Source: Asterochloris sp. CNOR1 (taxonomy: Eukaryota; Chlorophyta; Trebouxiophyceae; Trebouxiales; Trebouxiaceae). Taken from it: a stretch of 64,000 nucleotides of DNA. Location of the stretch: positions 1,860,001-1,924,000 of the forward strand of contig OZ017753.1 in the NCBI GenBank assembly GCA_963969365.1, read 5' to 3'. Numbering within the stretch: position 1 is the first letter of the stretch; every line of letters starts with the position of its first letter. The notes below the pieces were generated by a model. The model ran no database searches and was not told where the DNA came from. It was given only the letters and a program-made list of their open reading frames with translations. The translations under genes and the position numbers were made by a program. Positions 46,401-57,459 of the stretch are shown piece by piece.

Positions 46401-49287
46401 CCTGAAGGGGGTCCTTCTTGGCATCTGCTCGCCAGAAAGCTCGCGACAGGTTGCTGACAGCCTGGGCCTTGAGGAAACCCGTGGAGGGCAGGTGGGGCCC
46501 AGTGCACAGGTCCACCATGGGCCCACACCTGCACCAGGGTACACCACCTTGATGCTTGTGAGCATGGAAGGGTGGTGCGCATGCAGCAGCAAGTGCAAGC
46601 AGCACCATGCTGGTTGCTGCAGGTACGAGTGTGCCTGACCATCGCTGAGGGGGCAGCAGTGATTGCCCATGCGCACCGGTTCAGGATGTGACAACAAGGC
46701 TGGGGCAGCTTGACGAGAATCTCCAGATTGAAGCTCAACATGGCACTCAGCTTCACACAGATGCAGCATGTGTGCACCCCTGTTCCCTCCCATCTGCCCT
46801 GCGTCCCCACCCCCAAAACTGCACATGGAACAAACATTGCCCCCATCTAAAAGATCTGACTGTCCTCCTGTACAGCGTAAGGACTGCATCTTGGGACAGC
46901 TCACTGATGCCTCTACCCTGGAGCTCAGTAGACTCCACATGGCACACAGGTGTCCACCTTCAAGCTCAGACAGCCAACATGGTTTCCGCTACACACACTA
47001 GGCTCAGCGTCGTGAGCTTCCCTGCTGACCTTCCCTTCTGCCCTGGGCATGCACAGAGTAACAGAGTATGAGCTGTACACCTGTAGAGCGAGATGACTGC
47101 ATCTTGGGGCAGCCCACTGATGATCTCCACCTTGAAACGGTTCTCCTGAAACATGGCCAGCGCCTCGTCGCGGGTAACCACCACGCGCTGAAATCTGGCA
47201 TTCAGCTTCACCAGCTGCAGGCAGATACACGTGGCATTCCATGACCAACACAGGCACGAGGAGGGGCTTGTGCTTGACCGGCTGCAGGCAAGGAGTGGAG
47301 ATCATGCTTGGCCAGCTGCATGCAGAGTGCAAAACAGGTGCAAGGGTCGCAACTGATTCATTGACATGAGCTGTGCTGACTGCAAGGCCCGTGCTGGTCA
47401 AAAACCTGGCCAAGCTGCCGGCAGAAGGCTCAAGAGCCTGATGCGCTTCAGGGCAAGCTAGATCGCCAAAGCAAGCTGCTGCCAATGCAAGCAGACAGCA
47501 CCACACCCACAGCAAGCAAGTCTCTGTGGCTGCCTGTGCCTGCAGACCACTTTGTGGCTGCCAGAGTGCTGCCGGGCTGTGCTGACATGCAGGACGCCAG
47601 AAGGTCAGAGCCCCTGGCTGTGCCCTGCCAGCTTGACTGCCCTGAGCTGACCTCCTGGATACGCTTCTCTATGGTGGGCTTGTCAGCCTCCCCCAGAGTG
47701 CGCCCGTCGTCCAGGAAGCAGTCGTAGTAGAAGCCCTCCTCAATGGCGGGGCCGATGGTCAGGTCCACGCCAAACTGGGACTCCAGCGCCTCTCCAAGGA
47801 TGTGGGAGCTGCTGTGCCAGAAGGTCTGCAGACACGGAGTCACGACACATGAAGGGAGAGGGGCTGAACAGGTTTGTTCAAGCCCAGCTCTCACAGGACA
47901 GCAGCGGCATGGGAGCTCTGCACACAGTCTGCTGCAGCACAGGAATTGAACTGCTATTGAATGCGTGCAATTCAGAGGATCAGAGAGAGAAGGAGCATCA
48001 TGCAGCAAATGAGTGCTGGCCAGCTCCTGGCTGGAGTCCCAGAGCTGCGGTAATCTTGCTTCCTGTGTGTGCAGGGCACCGAACAGTGCTGCCCCAGGCT
48101 TTCACGGGGGCTCACATCCTTGCCCTCTGCGTCCTCAAAGGTGCAGAGACGCAGGCAGCAGTCCTCCACCAGGGGCCTCTGGATGTCCCACGTCTTGCTG
48201 TCCGCGTCTGTTGCCTCTGTGGGCGCCACCTTAGCCACAAGAACCTTGCAAAGCAACGCAAGAAACAGTTGAGTCGGATGCCCACTGCAAGGTCGTGCGC
48301 CATACCAGCCCATGATAAGCGTCTCTGCACTGGAGGCTGGCAGTTCAAGGGCTGGGTAACAGCCATAACCAAGCCTTGAGGTGCACACGAGATACTGAGG
48401 TCAATGGCAGCTGCACAGCGGTATGAGAGCTGCAGACAATGACCTTACAATGAAGGTGTCGCAGTGACAGAGGCAGGGACCACAGCCCAAGGGCGCATGG
48501 CCAGAGCAACATACGCAAGCTGGACCCAGAGAACATGCCTGTGGTGTCTGCGTGCATGTATTCTGAGCGGCAGTTCATTCCTGTGTCTTTAACAGACAGC
48601 GCACCTTCTTGCCGAGGCTGGTGCTGATGGCATTGGCGATGTCCAGAGGGGTGGTCACACCAGCCACGCCCTCCCTCACACCACCATCAGGCAGAGTGAC
48701 CTGCAGGGGCAGCACGGCTAAGGATGTGCTCCCAGAGTGGGTGGTGAAGCTGTCTGAGTCCTCCTCTGCATTTGCGCCAGCAAGCAGTCGAAGGGCAGCC
48801 AGGGGCTGATTGGCGCAGGCTGATGTGATGCACCCTCCATGCAGTGGCCTCACTGGCTGTAAGCAGCAAAGCAAAGGCTAAGCTCCTGGTCGTCAGGCGG
48901 CAGTGAAGGCCACTGCAGGGGGGCCAGCACCTGGATCTGCTTGTTGTCTGCCTTTGCCTTTTCAATCTTCTCCTGCTCGCGCTGGTAGTACCGCTCAAAG
49001 ATCTCAACACGCTTCTCGTAGTACGGCTGCTTGGCCACAGCGTAGTCCTTGTGCGGCTTAGCATCGGCTGCTGCAAAATGGACGCGGAAACACCTCAAGT
49101 GACATGTGTGTGACCTGGGCTGCTTTGTCTAAGCCAGCCCAGACTGCCCCACAGACATGATACAGAGACCTCAGTCTCACCTGCAGATGCCTTGGCTGAC
49201 TTTTGCTGCTGAGGGGCTTGTTGGGCTGATCCGTTTGCTGCAGGAGCTGAGCCAGGGGGCGGGCCTCCACAGCAGTCGCTCCCCATA
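40457..49287 (-). CDS. TARS: Threonyl-tRNA synthetase, cytosolic type
   Basis: The enzyme charges tRNA-Thr with threonine. Main exons (minus strand): 49287-49181, 49070-48931, 48700-48605, 48250-48110, 47828-47655, 47215-47085, 46530-46403, 45782-45590, 44890-44718, 44235-44070, 43391-43195, 42535-42421, 42140-41980, 41475-41310, 40705-40457, about 760 residues. The N-terminus starts [12 protein letters not shown] with no transit peptide. A TGS domain (VTLPDGG), the editing domain ([23 protein letters not shown]), then the catalytic core follow. The zinc ligands Cys in LKPMNCPG, His in [11 protein letters not shown] and His in [10 protein letters not shown] are all present. Motif 2 [12 protein letters not shown] and motif 3 ILGSVERM are intact. 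The anticodon-binding domain ends [18 protein letters not shown], followed by a short low-complexity tail. Residue order closely tracks human TARS1. Exon borders between the listed blocks are approximate by a few bases. Confidence 0.96.
43010..43240 (-). repeat. Three copies of a ThrRS exon end (DETGLEWE)
   Basis: The true exon end near 43195 reads [10 protein letters not shown] before gtgggc. In the following intron, copies read [11 protein letters not shown] (about 43130-43095) and [10 protein letters not shown] before gtgagg (about 43050-43010). All are direct and roughly 80-110 bases apart. Confidence 0.75.
43364..43531 (-). repeat. Three copies of a ThrRS exon start ([10 protein letters not shown])
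   Basis: The exon start at 43391 ([14 protein letters not shown]) is preceded in the intron by copies at about 43474-43447 (DQIQGRA in one frame, SKGELETCL in another) and 43530-43505 ([12 protein letters not shown]). The last is nearly unchanged over ten residues. Spacing is about 57-83 bases. Confidence 0.8.
45733..46128 (-). repeat. Three copies of a ThrRS exon start ([11 protein letters not shown])
   Basis: The functional exon starts at 45782 with [19 protein letters not shown] copy starting at 45881 reads [19 protein letters not shown] second starting at 46125 reads [14 protein letters not shown]. Both lie in the preceding intron, 99 and about 343 bases from the true acceptor. Confidence 0.8.
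46866..47130 (-). repeat. Decayed copy of ThrRS exon end ([14 protein letters not shown])
   Basis: The exon end near 47085 encodes [14 protein letters not shown]. The downstream intron, about 220 bases on, carries [15 protein letters not shown] at 46905-46866. It has retained an open frame, so it is young or under some constraint. Confidence 0.75.
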
Positions 49288-49428
49288 ATGGCAGCTGGTG
49301 ATGAGTAACCTTCTGGGGAGAGAGTCTTTCCTAGGTCAACGATGCATGCTATCACAGCCGTGTCCCGGCAGCTCCCTCTCAGGGCTATCTCCTCTTAGCA
49401 TCAGTCTGGGTCAAGACTGAAAGATAGC
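49288..49428. promoter_or_regulatory. Bidirectional intergenic region, ThrRS and sulfiredoxin
   Basis: Only 141 bases separate the two divergent start codons. Both 5' UTRs and any promoter must fit here or extend into the genes. No element was recognised. Confidence 0.35.
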
Positions 49429-49958
49429 ATGTCAAATGGTGACGACTTGCATGCCAGCAATTTTGTCAGCAGCGATGCGGAGGTACCCCAGATTCCCATG
49501 TCCATCATCCACAGGCCACTTGCAAGCGTGCTGGATCAAGATAAGGTCAGTCTGGCATAGCATTGTCATGTTAGCTTGCTTGTCAACCCTGCAATGTGTG
49601 CAGGTAAGCCACTTCAAGGACCTGTTGCAGAAGGGCAAAGACCTCACACCCGTTGAGATCCTCTGGGTGGAGCAGCCCCAGGGACAGTACTACTTTGCTT
49701 TTGGTGGGTTTCTCAAGATGATTTCCGCCAAGTCTACTCGCTGGCATGCCAATCTCTGCCATGACTCATGCAGGTGGCTGCCATCGCTGGGCAGCGCACA
49801 AGGACCTGCAGTCTGCAATTATCCCTGCCAAGTTGATCCGTACCACACACAGCACATTGCTGGCCTTGTGGGAAGGAACCCTTTTCGTGACAGTAAGGAG
49901 AACACATGAGTGCCGACACATGAGTGCGGAAGCAGGCGGACATCAACACACAGCCTGA
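49429..49958 (+). CDS. SRX: Sulfiredoxin
   Basis: Sulfiredoxin reduces over-oxidised (sulfinic) 2-Cys peroxiredoxins using ATP and thiols. Exon 1, 49429-49545, encodes a 16-residue-plus leader and QIPMSIIHRPLASVLDQDK. Exon 2, 49604-49703, encodes HFKDLLQKGKDLTPVEILW and EQPQGQYYFAFG. Exon 3, from 49774, encodes GCHRWAAHKDLQSAIIPAKL. The FGGCHR motif holds the catalytic Cys and the phosphate-binding His-Arg, and IPMS/RPL/SVLD match human SRXN1 in order. The phase across the second intron reconstructs FGGCH exactly. The 3' end is unresolved: the frame stays open to a stop at 49958, but the family's usual YLG-type C-terminus was not found, and a good donor (gtaagg) at about 49892 could lead to a further exon. 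No plastid transit peptide is evident. Confidence 0.8.
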
Positions 49959-50218
49959 GAGACATTCTGCATGAGCCAGCTCTTGAGGGCTGCGCATGCA
50001 GCTCACCAGTCCCAGAGATGCTGCAGAGGTGTGGAGCAAGGGGACAGTGGTACACAACAGATCTGTCTTTGAGGCGCTGCAGATGACAGACAACCAGCTT
50101 GTGTGGGGGACTCGGATGAAGGGCAACCTTCACCTGTGCAGCTCCAGCAGTCACAAATGCCAGGCCTATCTGTGCTGTGATGGGCTTGATGAAGAAGAAT
50201 GCATGCAGCTCTCAAAAT

Positions 50219-51364
50219 TCAGTCGCTGTCAAAATACTTGGCTTCAGCGTCCTGGGCCTGAACTTCAAGGTCATCAAGCATCTCATCCTTATCAATGGCA
50301 GCGTAATCCACACCCTCATCCTCCCCAGCGAGGAATTTCTGTTGCATCACATGACTGAACTCATGAGCATTCTGGGCACGCTCCTGTTCCGAAAGAGTGG
50401 CTGGGTTATGTGCCGCAGGCGGCGCCTCATCCTCGGTCACTTTTGCCTCCTGCTGGTGAACTGACCCAACAGGGCCTGACTGCACCATGAACTCTGCCTC
50501 TGCATCAGAAGAATCTTCCTCGTCCTCAACCTGTTCAAGTCTTTCCTTCTGCTCCTGCAGCTTCCTTTGCACCTGCTGCTCCTCAAAGTTTTGCATTATG
50601 CTGTCTGAGAGCTTCATGGTGCCCATCGCGGGCTCCCTGGGTGTTGCCTGGTACTGCCCTATGAGTTGCTGGTGCAGTAGGGGGTGTCGCTTCCGCATGG
50701 CTGCCTCTGAGAAGTACTGGCCTGCAAGGCAAGCCACATAGTGATGTCATGTGCAAGACACTCAAAGGCCGCTGAAGGGTCTTTTAGCAGCAGGAGGACC
50801 AGCCAGGCCTGTAAAGTGCTGGTCAGCACATGGTGGCTGACCCTCTAGCAGCAGGGTGTGGCATTTTAGCAGGGCGTACACGACAGGCTGGGTTCTTGCT
50901 TACTTTCAGGTCAAGCTCACACCTTCTTCCAGCAGTTTATTTCGCTTGGCCAGCCTGCGGTTCTTGCTGGTTGGGGACAGCACGCCAGGGTGAGCAGCGC
51001 TGGCAGCCTCATCCTCTGCTTGTTTGAGCCAGAAGTTGACTTCGTAATCGTCTCTCAGTGCACCAAAGCTGCTCAGCTCTCCTGAAGTGAGGTGCTGGCG
51101 GTGCCTTTCCAGGAACACACCTGCAGACCAGCATTGCAGTGTTGATGACCACAATGCAGCATTGATGACAATGTGCGGCATGGAAGTGATAGAGCTAACA
51201 GCACCTGGGTCCCTGGCCAGCAGACTCTGCAGATACTGTTTCCTCTTTTGCTGATCAGCAGACTCTGGTGTCCGGGTCAGGCTTGCAGGAAGAGTCACCC
51301 CTTCGAGTTTTGAGAGCCTGTCGCTCAGACAGTCTATCTCCTGCTGAGGGAGTGAAGGTGGCAT
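50219..51364 (-). CDS. CCDC97: CCDC97-like protein (DUF2052)
   Basis: Three exons in phase: 51364-51205, 51120-50923 and 50721-50219, about 286 residues. Family members are small nuclear proteins, and the human one is associated with the U2 snRNP/SF3B particle; the molecular role is poorly known. Hallmarks are KNRRLAKRNKLLEEGQYFSE, EAAMRKRHPLLHQQLIGQY and, after a coiled coil (NFEEQQVQRKLQEQKERLEQ), a long acidic tail with FLAGEDEGVDYAAIDKDEML and LDDLEVQAQDAEAKYFDSD. The start MPPSLPQQEIDCLSDRLSKL is the likely one; an in-frame upstream ATG at 51439 would add a hydrophobic stretch that looks like 5' UTR. It is tail-to-tail with the sulfiredoxin gene. Confidence 0.85.
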
Positions 51365-51767
51365 GGCAAAATGATTTGCATAGAGATTGACGATAGCACT
51401 GATTATGTCACTGGCTAAAAAGATAATCAATGTCATCATCTAATCCATACACAGCAGCAAATCATTGCTGAAATATGCTGCAGAAGCCTGTGTAGGGTCA
51501 AGGATGCATATGTGATCTCACCCAAAAAACCTTCATACTTGGTTTGGCTGACTTGTGTGGCAGGCTGAAGTTGCTAAGGTCCAAAGCTGCTCTCACTTCA
51601 AGCAGCTACCGCCAGACCGATAGACGAATTCATGCAGTTGCATGACCATCAGAGGCAAACATCAAGCAGGAAGTTCCTGAAGTGATAGACAGGGAATTGA
51701 GCAGGGGAGGTCTCTTGCAGTCACTGCTGATGGCTTATTCTAATGTAAACATAGTCTTCTCTACCAA
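51365..51767 (-). promoter_or_regulatory. Intergenic region upstream of CCDC97-like gene
   Basis: Four hundred AT-richer bases lie between the ArsS stop and the CCDC97 start, both on the minus strand. The region must hold the 3' UTR of one gene and the promoter of the other. No TATA-like or repeat element was recognised. Confidence 0.25.
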
Positions 51768-54700
51768 TCAGGAGGTGGCGCCTTGACAGCTGGACCCTGC
51801 ACCTGCTGTGCACCCGAAGCAGTGGTTGTCTACTGCAATGTTGGCCCCCGTGAGCTCGCTGAGGTGCTCAATATGGAAGACCGAAAGCCGCTCCTGCTCT
51901 GCGTGCCCCTTGATTCTGTACAGCAGGGTAGATTCTTGCTGTCTTCAGTTGTGGAGGTAGCCATTGCAGCTGTTTGGCCTGCGCTGTGCAGATGAGGCCA
52001 GTTCCGAGCAACTCTGGCAGGCCCACAAGTTGGCAAGAGAAAAATTGACACTTACTTCATGCCCATATCCAGCTGCTGGTTGAAGTCGCAGTCGAACAGG
52101 AGCCCATCCCAACCCACGTTGACAGTGTCTCTGCACATCACACCGTCCGCAGCAGCGACATTGAAGCTCTCCACCAGCAGCTGCAGGCGCCGCAGATCAA
52201 GCTGATTTAAACTTCCAGGTGCGCAGCAGCATGGTGTCCTTTGCCTGGTGTAGCAACCACTTCTGCCTGCCCCCATGACACCAATTCACTGAGCTCAAAC
52301 AAAGTGTTAGCTTCTTGGCACGTCATTGTATTGGCATGCAGCAGGAGGTAGCCAATCTTCTATCATACCCAAATGCAGACAGGGCCAGGGCTTGCACTAC
52401 ATGGTCAGCAGCGTTGTGCACAACACAGCATGCACACCAAGGTTTGCAGCATTGCAGCACTTAGGCACTAGCCACAACAACATGTGGACCCTTGATGACC
52501 TGCATGTACTCCTCCAGCTTGCCGCGGCGCTGCAGATAGTCAACATAGCGCTTGATGGGCATGTTGTTCAGACAGAAGAGATTGTTGAAGGTGATGCCAT
52601 AGGCCTCCTTGAGCTCCTGCTTGTAAGCAGCCTGCAGGCATGCGGTTCAGCAGCTCAGGGCAACCATGACAGCCTCGACTTGCAGGCCATGGTGTGCACT
52701 TGCTGCCAAAGGTAGGCTTACTGCTATTTGAAATCTCTCGCATTAGGAGTAGGGCTTCCCCAGGCTGCGGCCCACAGTGCTGTATGCACCTCCGGCTTCA
52801 CATGCAGTGCTATGTCAGCCACCTGGTTCCAAGAGTGACATCCAGAGCAATTGCAAAGAAATTTCTGCATCAGTGTCAAGCATGCTCTGCTGAAGCAACA
52901 GCAAGTTGCCAGCCAGACACCTTTGGCTTTGATGGTAGAGTCTCCTTCTCTTGACACGACCAGCTTGACAGCACCCCCCAGCTGCAGTGCACTGCAGCTC
53001 AGCCCACCTCAAGAGTGTTCTGCTGGGGCGCCAGGAAGATCCCATTGGGGTTGTACACCAGATCAAGGTGCAGCCCAGTGCCTGGCTGCCCATACCCTGC
53101 CTCGTTCAGCATCTGAAGGCCTCGAATGCTCCGTTGGAACACGCCGCTGCCACGCTGCTGGTCCACATTCTGCTCGCTGTAGCAGGGTAGGGAGGCCACG
53201 ATCCTGACCTGTAGGCGCAACAAATCAGATTCTCCTTCAGAAGCTGTCTTGCATTGCTGGCAAGCTGTCTGTTTGTTGCCAGCAGGACAGGGTCTACACA
53301 GCAAGGGCAGGCCCAACAGCTTCAGACTCCCGCAGTCAGGCATGGGCTGCAGATGGCCACGTTCTGCTCACGGTGGCAAAGCAGCAAGGTCTTGATCCTG
53401 ACCTGCATAAAGACCAACAGAAGCCCCTTGCTGACATGGTATCTTGACCAGCAGGGGTGCGGAGGCCAGTGCTGTGTGTGTGCAGCAGACAGGACCAGTG
53501 GACCTGGCATGCACCCCGAGGTGTAGGGAGACATGCTTGTCCCTTGCTGCACATTTCACCAGCAACTTCGGCCCCAACTTGCACCATGAGCTAGTTCGGC
53601 AGCACCACTGGCAAGCAGGCTGCAGCCTTGCCTGCCCGCTGTCCTGCAGCCAGGGAGAAAGCAGTGCAGGGGGCAGCCCGTGCTTGCAGGACGTGCCCAC
53701 TTCCCGGCTGCATACACGCGGCAGCCGGGGACAGGAGGGGCTCATAGCAAACACCCTTACCTGGTGCTGGGCAAGGAAGCTGACCAGATCCTCCTGCCCG
53801 GGCTCAAGCAGGACTGTCAGGTTGCAGCGGTCAATGACCTCCAAGCCCAGCCTGCGGGCCTCCTGCACCAGGTACCTGCAGCAGCAGGCAGGGAAATTCA
53901 TGCAATACCCTGCCCTGCCTCACTGCTTGAGGTGACAGTGTCAATAGTGCTCAGCACCAGCCAGGCAACGGAGCCTCCAACCCCAGGCCGGGAGCCAGGG
54001 CCTCCCGTGGCCTGTGTGGGGAAGACATGCAGCAGCAAGCCGACTTCATGGACTCAGCAGCAGGCTACGGGGTCGTCCAAACGCCGCCATGCAGTCAATC
54101 TGCCCCAAGCCTGCTGCACCAGGTATCTGCAGCAGCAGCCAGACTGCTTCCAGTTGACTGAGCCATGAATATGCGTGCGGCGGTGGTCATGAGAAGCAAG
54201 TCCCAGCTTGCCTCTCTCCCTGAGCCGCTTCACGAAGGTCAAGCAAACAGGCTAGCAACATGCAGGTCACGGTCCACCAGGCAAGGCGGTCAGGGTGCTG
54301 CCTTGCAGCAGCACCTCATCAACTGATCAGCAGCTCCACATCCACTTCCAGGGCTCTTGCAGTCTGACTCATGAAGTGCGATTCCAATTTCAGCCATGTC
54401 TAGCTGCAAGTGCCACTCGACTCCCAAGCCTCTCCCCGTCTCACTTACTTTATCTAAGGCACGCTCCATAGATGGCCAATGGCCAAGCCCTCACAGTGTC
54501 TAGGCTGGCAGCCATCAGTTCCCAAGCCCCCATGTTATTGCAGTGCACAGCAATATGGTGCACCTGAACTGGGAGTTCATCTCGGGGGCGCCCCCAGTGA
54601 TGTCCACCGTCCTCACAGTCTCCGGGCTGGCAGCCATCAGGCGCACACACTGCTCTGCTGTTGCTCTGTCCATCATCTCGGTCCTTCTGGGGGAGCTTTC

Positions 54701-55917
54701 CACATGGCAGTGGGAGCACGCCTGGTTGCAGTAGAGCCCTATGTTCAGCTGGAACACTGTTGCGGGCTCCCTCCTCATAGCCTTGCCACCATGCTCCTGC
54801 AGTTACGCAACGGCACGCTCAGCAACAAAGGGCATGCATGTGGAACAAGCCCTCATGACCTCTGCCCTGCAGCCATCAGCCAGAGCAATCCTGTTGCAGT
54901 GCTGAGCTGAAGCGAGAGGGAGGTATCAGCTTTCTTCATTGCTGTGTGCTGTGCGTGGGTTCAGCAGCGCCAGCAGCTGGCCTGCTTTCTGCTGGAGGGT
55001 CAAGCGAGCAGCTGCCGCCAGAGACACACGGAAAGGGTTGTTGCCTGTGCAACCTGCAGGTGCAGGACCCCCAAGCACTCTCAGCAGAGGATCTTGCTGC
55101 ATCTTGCAGAATTTGCTGTATGAGCTTCCCGTCTTGAGCCTGGGTGCTGGGCCGCTGGGCAGCAGCCCACTGTTGAACCATGCTATCTGCTGAGCTTGGC
55201 GCAGATGATGGGCATTTCCGTCCAAAGCCCCTGGCAAAGCTTACACTGCTCCATCAGTTCCCTAGCGGGGCGATCTCGCCTTGGCAGCAGCCTCATTGAA
55301 AGCTGGTGCTTTGCCACTATTCCTTCTCACCTTGAGCTTCGTGCCAAAGCCGGGCACCCCCATTTTGTCTAGAGAGCGCTGCCTCTGCCGCCGCTCCTCG
55401 CGTGTTATGGCACCTTGCCCCAGGCGTGCCAGGCGCTCTGCGGTCTGCTGGAACTCTGCGTCCTGCTGCATGTCCTCCAGAGTCTCAGGGATGAGGGAGG
55501 TGCGGCCGCTGGTGCTGGCTGTGACGCTGCCATCCCTGCACCACCGAGGCCGCAGTCAGGTGATACACTGTTGCAGCTCTGACGCTGCTGGCTGCCATCC
55601 CTGCCTTCCGTGTGTTGACGGGTGACTGTCATGCAGCCCTGATGTGTGCTCTGCAGTGCAAATAGTGGATTGGAAGCTGCTGCACAGGACTGGGTTCACT
55701 GGCAAGCTGGGTGACTGGCTCCTGCACCTATCAGCAGCCTGGCAATCATAAGTAAGCATTGGAAATCTTTGCCCCCGGCTTGCACCGCTCTTCATATCTA
55801 GGACACTCACCTGGTGGGCACTGCTGCAGACTGCACACCCCTTGCATCCCTTTGGGTACGCCCAGGTCCACTAGGTAGGCTTCTGACTTGCCAGAGTCCG
55901 TGCAGGGTGCCCTGCAT
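51768..55917 (-). CDS. arsS: ArsS-type radical SAM enzyme (arsenosugar biosynthesis)
   Basis: Eight exons splice in phase: 55917-55811, 55535-55331, 54796-54564, 53875-53761, 53208-53008, 52631-52500, 52181-52056, 51915-51768, about 422 residues. The radical SAM cluster motif CNQACSHC sits in QLNIGLYCNQACSHCHVESS. Family hallmarks follow in order: RTEMMDRATAEQ, VDITGGAPEMN, RYLVQEARRLGLEVIDRCNL, VASLPCYSEQNVDQQRGSGV, LDLVYNPNG, LNNMPIKRYVDYL, ADGVMCRDTVNVGWDGLLFD, CDFNQQLDMGM, and the C-terminal NHCFGCTAGAGSSCQG with extra cysteines. Bacterial ArsS acts after ArsM methyltransferase to make the arsenosugar precursor; applying that here is inference. About 100 residues precede the domain; the first 35 are Arg/Ser-rich without acidic residues apart from one Asp and could be an organelle-targeting peptide. 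The following part is a charged helical segment (EERRQRQRSLDKMGVPGFG). Confidence 0.92.
53160..53410 (-). repeat. Decayed copy of ArsS exon start (VRIVASLPCY)
   Basis: The exon starting at 53208 reads VRIVASLPCYSEQNVDQ. About 196 bases upstream in the intron a copy reads VRIKTLLLCHREQNVAI (53405-53358), also after a CAG. Confidence 0.75.
53830..54130 (-). repeat. Decayed copy of ArsS exon start (RYLVQEARRL)
   Basis: The exon start at 53875 reads YLVQEARRLGLEVIDRC. A copy starting at 54125, 250 bases upstream in the intron, reads RYLVQQAWGRLTAWRR, preceded by the same CTGCTGCAG acceptor. Confidence 0.75.
54470..54660 (-). repeat. Decayed copy of ArsS exon segment (RLMAASPETVR)
   Basis: The exon ending at 54564 encodes RLMAASPETVRTVDI. 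The following intron repeats LMAASLDTVRAWPL at about 54530-54472. The direct copies are about 108 bases apart. Confidence 0.75.
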
Positions 55918-56093
55918 CTCCCTGGGAGTACTGGTGCTGTTGTTTGCTTGCTGCCGACGAAGTATGCAACAAGAGGAAGCTAAAGCAAGTCGAAAGAAGC
56001 TTGGCAGCTCCAGTTCAGACTAAAATGTCAAATTGTCAATCTGTCAATCTGTGACAGCTGCAGGTTGACGGCAGCAGCGGCAAGCAGGCCTAG
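55918..56093. promoter_or_regulatory. Bidirectional intergenic region, ArsS and TMEM19-like
   Basis: One hundred and seventy-six bases separate the divergent start codons. A short direct repeat (gtcaatctgtcaatctgt at 56035-56052) is present. No known promoter element is evident. Confidence 0.3.
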
Positions 56094-57391
56094 ATGCTGT
56101 ACACCCTCTTCTCACTCCTGCTCTCTGCTGGGCTGGCAGCTCACGGTCTCAGGAAGCGATCTCTGGCACCTGCAGGTAGCACAGGAGCAATGCAGGCAGC
56201 ATGGTGCATTTGCCCAGCCATCGTGGCTGCACTTGGCTATGGAAAGGGGTCCCTGTCTGGCGCAGGTGATTCTGCAACAGCATGACATGGTTGCATCATC
56301 CATCTTCAGCCACTGCAAACCCTGCAGGTGCCGCAGCAGCCTTCTGTGTGGGATGTGTCCATATGCTGGCAGGACCAAGCTTTGGCCTCACCCTCATAGC
56401 GTTTTACTACAGCAGCTCCAAGCTGACCAAGTTCAAGGCACACATCAAGCAGCAGCTGGAGAAGGACTTCAAGGATGGGGGCCAGAGATCTCCTGCTCAG
56501 GCACGCTTGGCCCCGCAGCTTGTGCCACTTCTGGACCAGGTTGACTGGGCAATCATGTGCCAAAAGCCTTCTCCTGTGGTGCAGACTAACATCTCAATGC
56601 ACTGGTTGACAGCATTCTTCGACTTGAAGATGTCGCTTGAAGAATGCACTGCCTCACGTCATTGCATCCCTGATGCAGGTCCTGGCCAACAGCCTTGGCA
56701 GCGCTGTCTTTGCGGCTCTTGCAGCTGCAGCTGCCTCCAAGCTGATCCCTCAGATCATTCCCCAGCCTGCGCTGCTTACAGGCTTCCTGGTAGGGGCATC
56801 CAGAGAGACCTCCCCTGCCCATCCTGCAGCCGATTGCCTGCTCTATTGCCTGTACCGTGTCCGGTCTGTCGTCTCCTCTCCAGGGTGATGGGTGTCTGTG
56901 TGCAGGCATACCTGGCATGCTGCTGTGCTGACACCTGGGCCAGCGAGCTGGGCATTCTGTCCAGGGCCAACCCCAGGCTGGTGACCAGCTTCAGGCAGGT
57001 GCCCAAGGGCACCAACGGGGGAGTCAGCCTGCTGGGCACAGCAGCTGGAGCTGGCGGCGGCCTGTTTGTGGGCGCAGTCTTCTATGGTTGCTCTGTCCTG
57101 CTGTCCAGTGAGGCGGAGCTCAGGCTGCCAAAGGCACGGCAGAACTTCACCATAGCGCTGGCAGCTGGCGTCGCCGGCAACCTGATTGACTCACTGTTTG
57201 GCGCAACTCTTCAGTACTCTGGACTTGACGAGAGGCTGCAAAAGGTGGTGGCCAGGCCAGGCCCAGGGGTGAAGCACATCTCTGGCCTCGACGTGCTTTC
57301 AAATACAGGCATTAATTTCTTGTCGGCAACATTGACAGCTTGCATTGCTGCCACTGGCATTGCTCTTCACGTACTGCTGCAAACTCTATGA
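56094..57391 (+). CDS. TMEM19/DUF92 family integral membrane protein
   Basis: Exons at 56094-56175, 56328-about 56490, 56679-56789 and 56906-57391 are supported; the join between the second and third is unresolved. The N-terminus MLYTLFSLLLSAGLAAHGLR is a membrane helix. Helices follow in FCVGCVHMLAGPSFGLTLIA, SAVFAALAAAAASKLIP and several in the last exon. The family signature is clear: DTWASELGILSRANPRLVTS, VPKGTNGGVSLLGTAAG, NLIDSLFGATLQYSGLDE and LDVLSNTGINFLSA. DUF92 includes animal TMEM19 and plant VTE6 (phytyl-phosphate kinase, tocopherol and phylloquinone synthesis). The motif spacing and lack of a transit peptide fit the TMEM19 branch better, but prenyl-phosphate kinase activity cannot be excluded. 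Confidence 0.85.
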
Positions 57392-57459
57392 GCTGGCCTG
57401 CTTGTGGGCAAGTACATTGCCAAGGCGTGGATGCTGTTGGCAGAGGAGGACAGAATTAG

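Noticed and set aside
54926-55237. A 103-codon minus-strand frame between ArsS exons as a coding exon
   Set aside because: Joining 55331 directly to 54796 keeps phase and gives the expected approach to the radical SAM domain; the intervening frame has no counterpart in the family.
56282-57391. A single 369-codon open frame as an intronless TMEM19-like gene
   Set aside because: The frame is open by chance through introns; the conserved segment around 56679-56789 lies in another frame, so the gene must be spliced.
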